A DNA stretch of 64,000 nt from Cyanobium sp. E1_MAG_00006. GTDB taxonomy: Bacteria; Cyanobacteriota; Cyanobacteriia; PCC-6307; Cyanobiaceae. How positions within the stretch are numbered: position 1 is the stretch's first letter; every line of letters starts with the position of its first letter. The notes beneath the pieces were generated by a model. That model was not told the origin of the DNA. It saw only the letters and a program-made list of their open reading frames with translations, and searched no databases. The position numbers and the translations under genes are program-made. The DNA lies in contig JAIYAQ010000012.1 of the NCBI GenBank assembly GCA_027488975.1, positions 62,001-126,000 on the forward strand. The letters are read 5' to 3'. Positions 61,762-64,000 of this stretch are shown piece by piece.

Positions 61762-62352
61762 ATGGCCAGACGGCTGCGGCTTGGGGTGATGGCCTCCGGC
61801 AACGGCAGCAATTTCGAAGCCCTGGTAACCGCCTGCCACAGGGGCGAACTGGCGGCTGAGGTGGTGCTGCTGGTGGTCAACAACAACGACTGCGGTGCTC
61901 AGCAGAGGGCCGAGCGGCTGGGCATCCCCTGCCAGCTGCATGACCACCGTCTCCATGACAGCCGTGAGTCGCTGGATCAGGCTCTCGTCGCCAGCTTCCG
62001 TGCAACCGGAGTCGATCTGCTGGTGATGGCCGGCTGGATGCGGATCGTCACCCGTGAGTTGATCGATGCCTTCCCACAGCGGTTGATCAACATCCACCCC
62101 TCACTGCTGCCCAGCTTTCGCGGCGCCCGCGCCATCGAACAGGCGCTGGCGGCAGGCGTACGCCTCAGCGGCTGCACCGCCCATCTTGTGAGCCTGGAGG
62201 TGGACACCGGGCCGATCCTGGCGCAGGCGGCGGTGCCGGTCCTGGCGGACGACGATGTCTCGACTCTGGCGGCGCGGATTCACCAGCACGAACACCGGAT
62301 CCTGCCGCTGGCGGTGCAGCTGGCGGCAGAGCGGCTCGCTCGTCAGGGATAG
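61762..62352 (+). CDS. purN: Phosphoribosylglycinamide formyltransferase
   Basis: 196 residues. RLGVMASGNGSNFEALVTAC, LLVMAGWMRIVTRELIDAFP, the catalytic NIHPSLLPSFRGARAIEQAL (Asn, His) and SGCTAHLVSLEVDTGPILAQ (Asp) are conserved. Adds formyl to GAR in purine synthesis. ATG 61762 chosen; the frame is open upstream without similarity. Its end overlaps argC by 10 bases, convergent. Confidence 0.95.
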   Translation: MARRLRLGVMASGNGSNFEALVTACHRGELAAEVVLLVVNNNDCGAQQRAERLGIPCQLHDHRLHDSRESLDQALVASFRATGVDLLVMAGWMRIVTRELIDAFPQRLINIHPSLLPSFRGARAIEQALAAGVRLSGCTAHLVSLEVDTGPILAQAAVPVLADDDVSTLAARIHQHEHRILPLAVQLAAERLARQG

Positions 62353-63407
62353 AAGGGCAGCAGCGGCAGGCCGGTCTCTGCGGGCAGGCCCGCCAGCAGG
62401 TTCAGGCATTGCACGCCCTGGCCCGCCTGACCCTTGATCATGTTGTCGATCACGCTCATCACAATCAGCTGGCCAGTGCGTCGATCCGCCTGTACCGAGA
62501 GCAGGCAGCGATTGGTGTTCCGCACCCACTTGGTGGAGGGATAGGTGCCCACCGGCAATACCTGCACGCAGGGCGCGTGGCGATAGGCGGCCTCGAGCAG
62601 GGTTGTGCAGTCCTCAGCGGTCAGCCCGGGGTCGCGCAGACGGCCGTAGACGGTGGCCAGCAGACCGCGCACCATCGGCATGAGATGGGGGGTGAACTGC
62701 AGCTGGATGGGCTGGCCGGCGGCACGGCTGCAGAGCTGTTCGATTTCGCTGGTGTGCCGATGGCCAACCACGCCGTAGGGGGCAACACCCTCAGAGGCTT
62801 CAGCCAGCAGCAGGTGCTCCTTGGCGGCACGACCGCCACCGCTGGTGCCCGTCTTGGCATCGATCACAATGCCATCGGGCTCGATCAGCCCCTGCTTGAG
62901 GAAGGGCGTGAGGGCCAGCAGGCTGGCGGTGGGGAAGCATCCGGGGGCCGCGACAAGCCGGGCGTTGCGGAGGCGCTCCTCCTCCCACTCCACCAATCCG
63001 TACACCGCCTCAGCACAGAGATCGGCATCGCTGCGCGGGGTCTGGCGTGCCTCACTGGCGTACACCTCCTTCCAGTGCTCCAACGCGCTGTAGCGGTAGT
63101 CGGCGGAGAGATCCACCACCTTGACGCCCCGTTGCAGCAGGCCAGGCACCAGCTGAGAGGCCAGCCCATTGGGCAGGCTGAGAACGGCGAGATCGGCCGC
63201 GGCGGCGATGGCCTCCACATCCGGGCTCTGCACCACCGGATCGCCGGGGAGTGGCAGGAAGGGGGTGAGCTCGCTCCAGCGTTTGCCGCTGCTGCGCTCG
63301 CCGCCAAGGAAGCTCACCTCCAGGTTGGGATGGCCCTGCAACAGGCGCAGGGTCTGCAGCCCCCCGTAGCCGGAGGCTCCGATCACCGCAACGCGATTGC
63401 TGGCCAT
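62343..63407 (-). CDS. argC: N-acetyl-gamma-glutamyl-phosphate reductase
   Basis: 354 residues. RVAVIGASGYGGLQTLRLLQ (NADP site), the catalytic Cys in VAAPGCFPTASLLAL, DAKTGTSGGGRAAKEHLL and GHRHTSEIEQL with the conserved His. Third step from glutamate towards arginine. ATG 63407; the long upstream frame shadows ribBA. Confidence 0.96.
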   Translation of the reverse strand: MASNRVAVIGASGYGGLQTLRLLQGHPNLEVSFLGGERSSGKRWSELTPFLPLPGDPVVQSPDVEAIAAAADLAVLSLPNGLASQLVPGLLQRGVKVVDLSADYRYSALEHWKEVYASEARQTPRSDADLCAEAVYGLVEWEEERLRNARLVAAPGCFPTASLLALTPFLKQGLIEPDGIVIDAKTGTSGGGRAAKEHLLLAEASEGVAPYGVVGHRHTSEIEQLCSRAAGQPIQLQFTPHLMPMVRGLLATVYGRLRDPGLTAEDCTTLLEAAYRHAPCVQVLPVGTYPSTKWVRNTNRCLLSVQADRRTGQLIVMSVIDNMIKGQAGQGVQCLNLLAGLPAETGLPLLPFYP

Positions 63408-63443
63408 GCCCGGCTGAGTGGAACGCCAGATCGTACCGGGCTT

Positions 63444-63449
63444 TATAAA
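63444..63449 (+). promoter_or_regulatory. Possible -10 (TATAAA) of ribBA
   Basis: TATAAA in TTTATAAAAG, AT-rich in a GC-rich setting, in the 43-base gap between argC and ribBA. If it is the -10, transcription starts near 63456 and GTG 63451 could not be the start codon. No clear -35. Confidence 0.4.
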
Positions 63450-63450
63450 A

Positions 63451-64000
63451 GTGCCAGTGCAGTGGCCTGCAGGCCTGTTTCCCCTGACCAAGCCCGTCTT
63501 CCAATTCGATTCCATCGCCGATGGCCTGGCGGCCGTCCGCAACGGCGAGATGGTGGTGGTGGTAGACGATGAAAATCGCGAGAACGAAGGCGATCTGATC
63601 TGCGCTGCCCAGTTCGCCACCCCCGAACAGATCAATTTCATGGCCACCGAGGCGCGGGGCCTGATCTGCCTGGCAATGGAGGGGGATCGGCTCGATGACC
63701 TGGATCTGCCGCTGATGGTGGATCGCAACACCGACAGCAACCAGACCGCCTTCACCGTGAGCGTGGATGCCGGACCGGAGAACGGGGTGAGCACCGGCAT
63801 CTCGGCCGAGGACCGCGCGCGCACGATCCAGGTGGCGATCCATCCCGCCACACGTCCGAACGACCTGCGGCGCCCCGGTCACATCTTCCCGTTGCGGGCC
63901 AAGCAGGGTGGCGTGCTGAAGCGGGCCGGCCACACCGAAGCCGCTGTCGATCTGGCACGCCTGGCAGGCCTGTACCCAGCAGGGGTGATCTGTGAGATCC
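63451..64000 (+). CDS. ribBA: 3,4-dihydroxy-2-butanone-4-phosphate synthase (ribB/ribBA), 3' end outside window
   Basis: The frame from GTG 63451 reads [20 protein letters not shown], then [35 protein letters not shown] and [20 protein letters not shown], all hallmarks of DHBP synthase, with the acidic metal site [10 protein letters not shown]. Cyanobacterial versions are usually fused to GTP cyclohydrolase II, which would lie beyond base 64000. The start could be GTG 63451, GTG 63457 or CTG 63484; the last fits the usual N-terminus and the TATAAA element. No FMN riboswitch fits in the short leader. Confidence 0.93.
   Translation, partial: MPVQWPAGLFPLTKPVFQFDSIADGLAAVRNGEMVVVVDDENRENEGDLICAAQFATPEQINFMATEARGLICLAMEGDRLDDLDLPLMVDRNTDSNQTAFTVSVDAGPENGVSTGISAEDRARTIQVAIHPATRPNDLRRPGHIFPLRAKQGGVLKRAGHTEAAVDLARLAGLYPAGVICEI

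Noticed and set aside
63408-63450. FMN riboswitch upstream of ribBA
   Set aside because: The gap is 43 bases, too short for the element.
1-64000. CRISPR arrays, insertion sequences, integrase or phage genes
   Set aside because: No regularly spaced repeats, transposase motifs or phage modules were seen on either strand.

Overview
The window reads as a compact, GC-rich chromosome segment of a phycobilisome-containing unicellular picocyanobacterium (Synechococcus/Cyanobium type). The evidence is apcD (allophycocyanin-B alpha chain), two high-light-inducible (Hli) genes, pxcA, a Psb32-like TPM protein, hemJ, a cytochrome b6f cofactor-assembly (CCB) protein, a DUF1257/Ycf35 protein, cobN and a short cyanobacterial Hfq. 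ApcD argues against Prochlorococcus. The genus is inferred from gene content only. I see no rRNA, insertion sequence, integrase or CRISPR array. There is one tRNA.

Layout. 0-3.1 kb: end of a GH3 glycosidase, a CrtO/CrtQ-like carotenoid acyltransferase/glycosyltransferase pair and an alpha/beta hydrolase. 3.1-4.5 kb: a small gene behind a LexA-box promoter, a compact hli operon with two micro-ORFs, and tRNA-Met(CAU). 4.5-9.2 kb: an M23 peptidase, then the TerB-like, psb32-like, pxcA, cobU, trmL operon. 9.2-21.7 kb: housekeeping genes (CCB protein, lptC-like, metG, FAD oxidoreductase, rnb, rpsR, rpmG, pheT, rlmD, apcD). 21.7-23.8 kb: a gene-free, dyad-rich kilobase between two convergent genes, one of which encodes an unusual RHH plus J-domain protein; the two share short repeats. 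23.8-31.4 kb: DUF3370, a small ORF, a group-3-like sigma factor and a tightly packed operon (DUF2237, gpsA, PhzF, SpoIID, Ap4A phosphorylase). 31.4-40 kb: ilvE-metH facing away from cobN. 40-46.5 kb: RHH-like/hemJ/PHP genes and a repair-flavoured operon (flavin reductase, uvrC, secreted protein, FeS photolyase). 46.5-53 kb: coaD plus a coiled-coil protein, and the operon dapF, cysteine desulfurase, DUF1995, DUF4330, dacB. 53-64 kb: hfq-leuS, pgi, a lysozyme-like protein, amidase and M61 protease, DUF1257, purN, argC and the start of ribBA.

Themes. Many neighbours overlap by 1-4 bases (ATGA, GTGA, TGATG, TAGTG), so most same-strand runs are probably translationally coupled operons. Photosynthesis and light-stress functions (hli, pxcA, psb32-like, CCB, apcD, hemJ) are spread among housekeeping genes. 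B12 synthesis (cobU, cobN) and B12 use (metH) both occur. Cell-wall genes cluster at 48-53 kb and 58-61 kb.

The places most worth a second look are the SOS-type promoter at 3.3 kb, the micro-ORFs inside the hli operon, the dyad-rich kilobase with its RHH/J-domain neighbour, and the Cys-rich tail fused to DapF.
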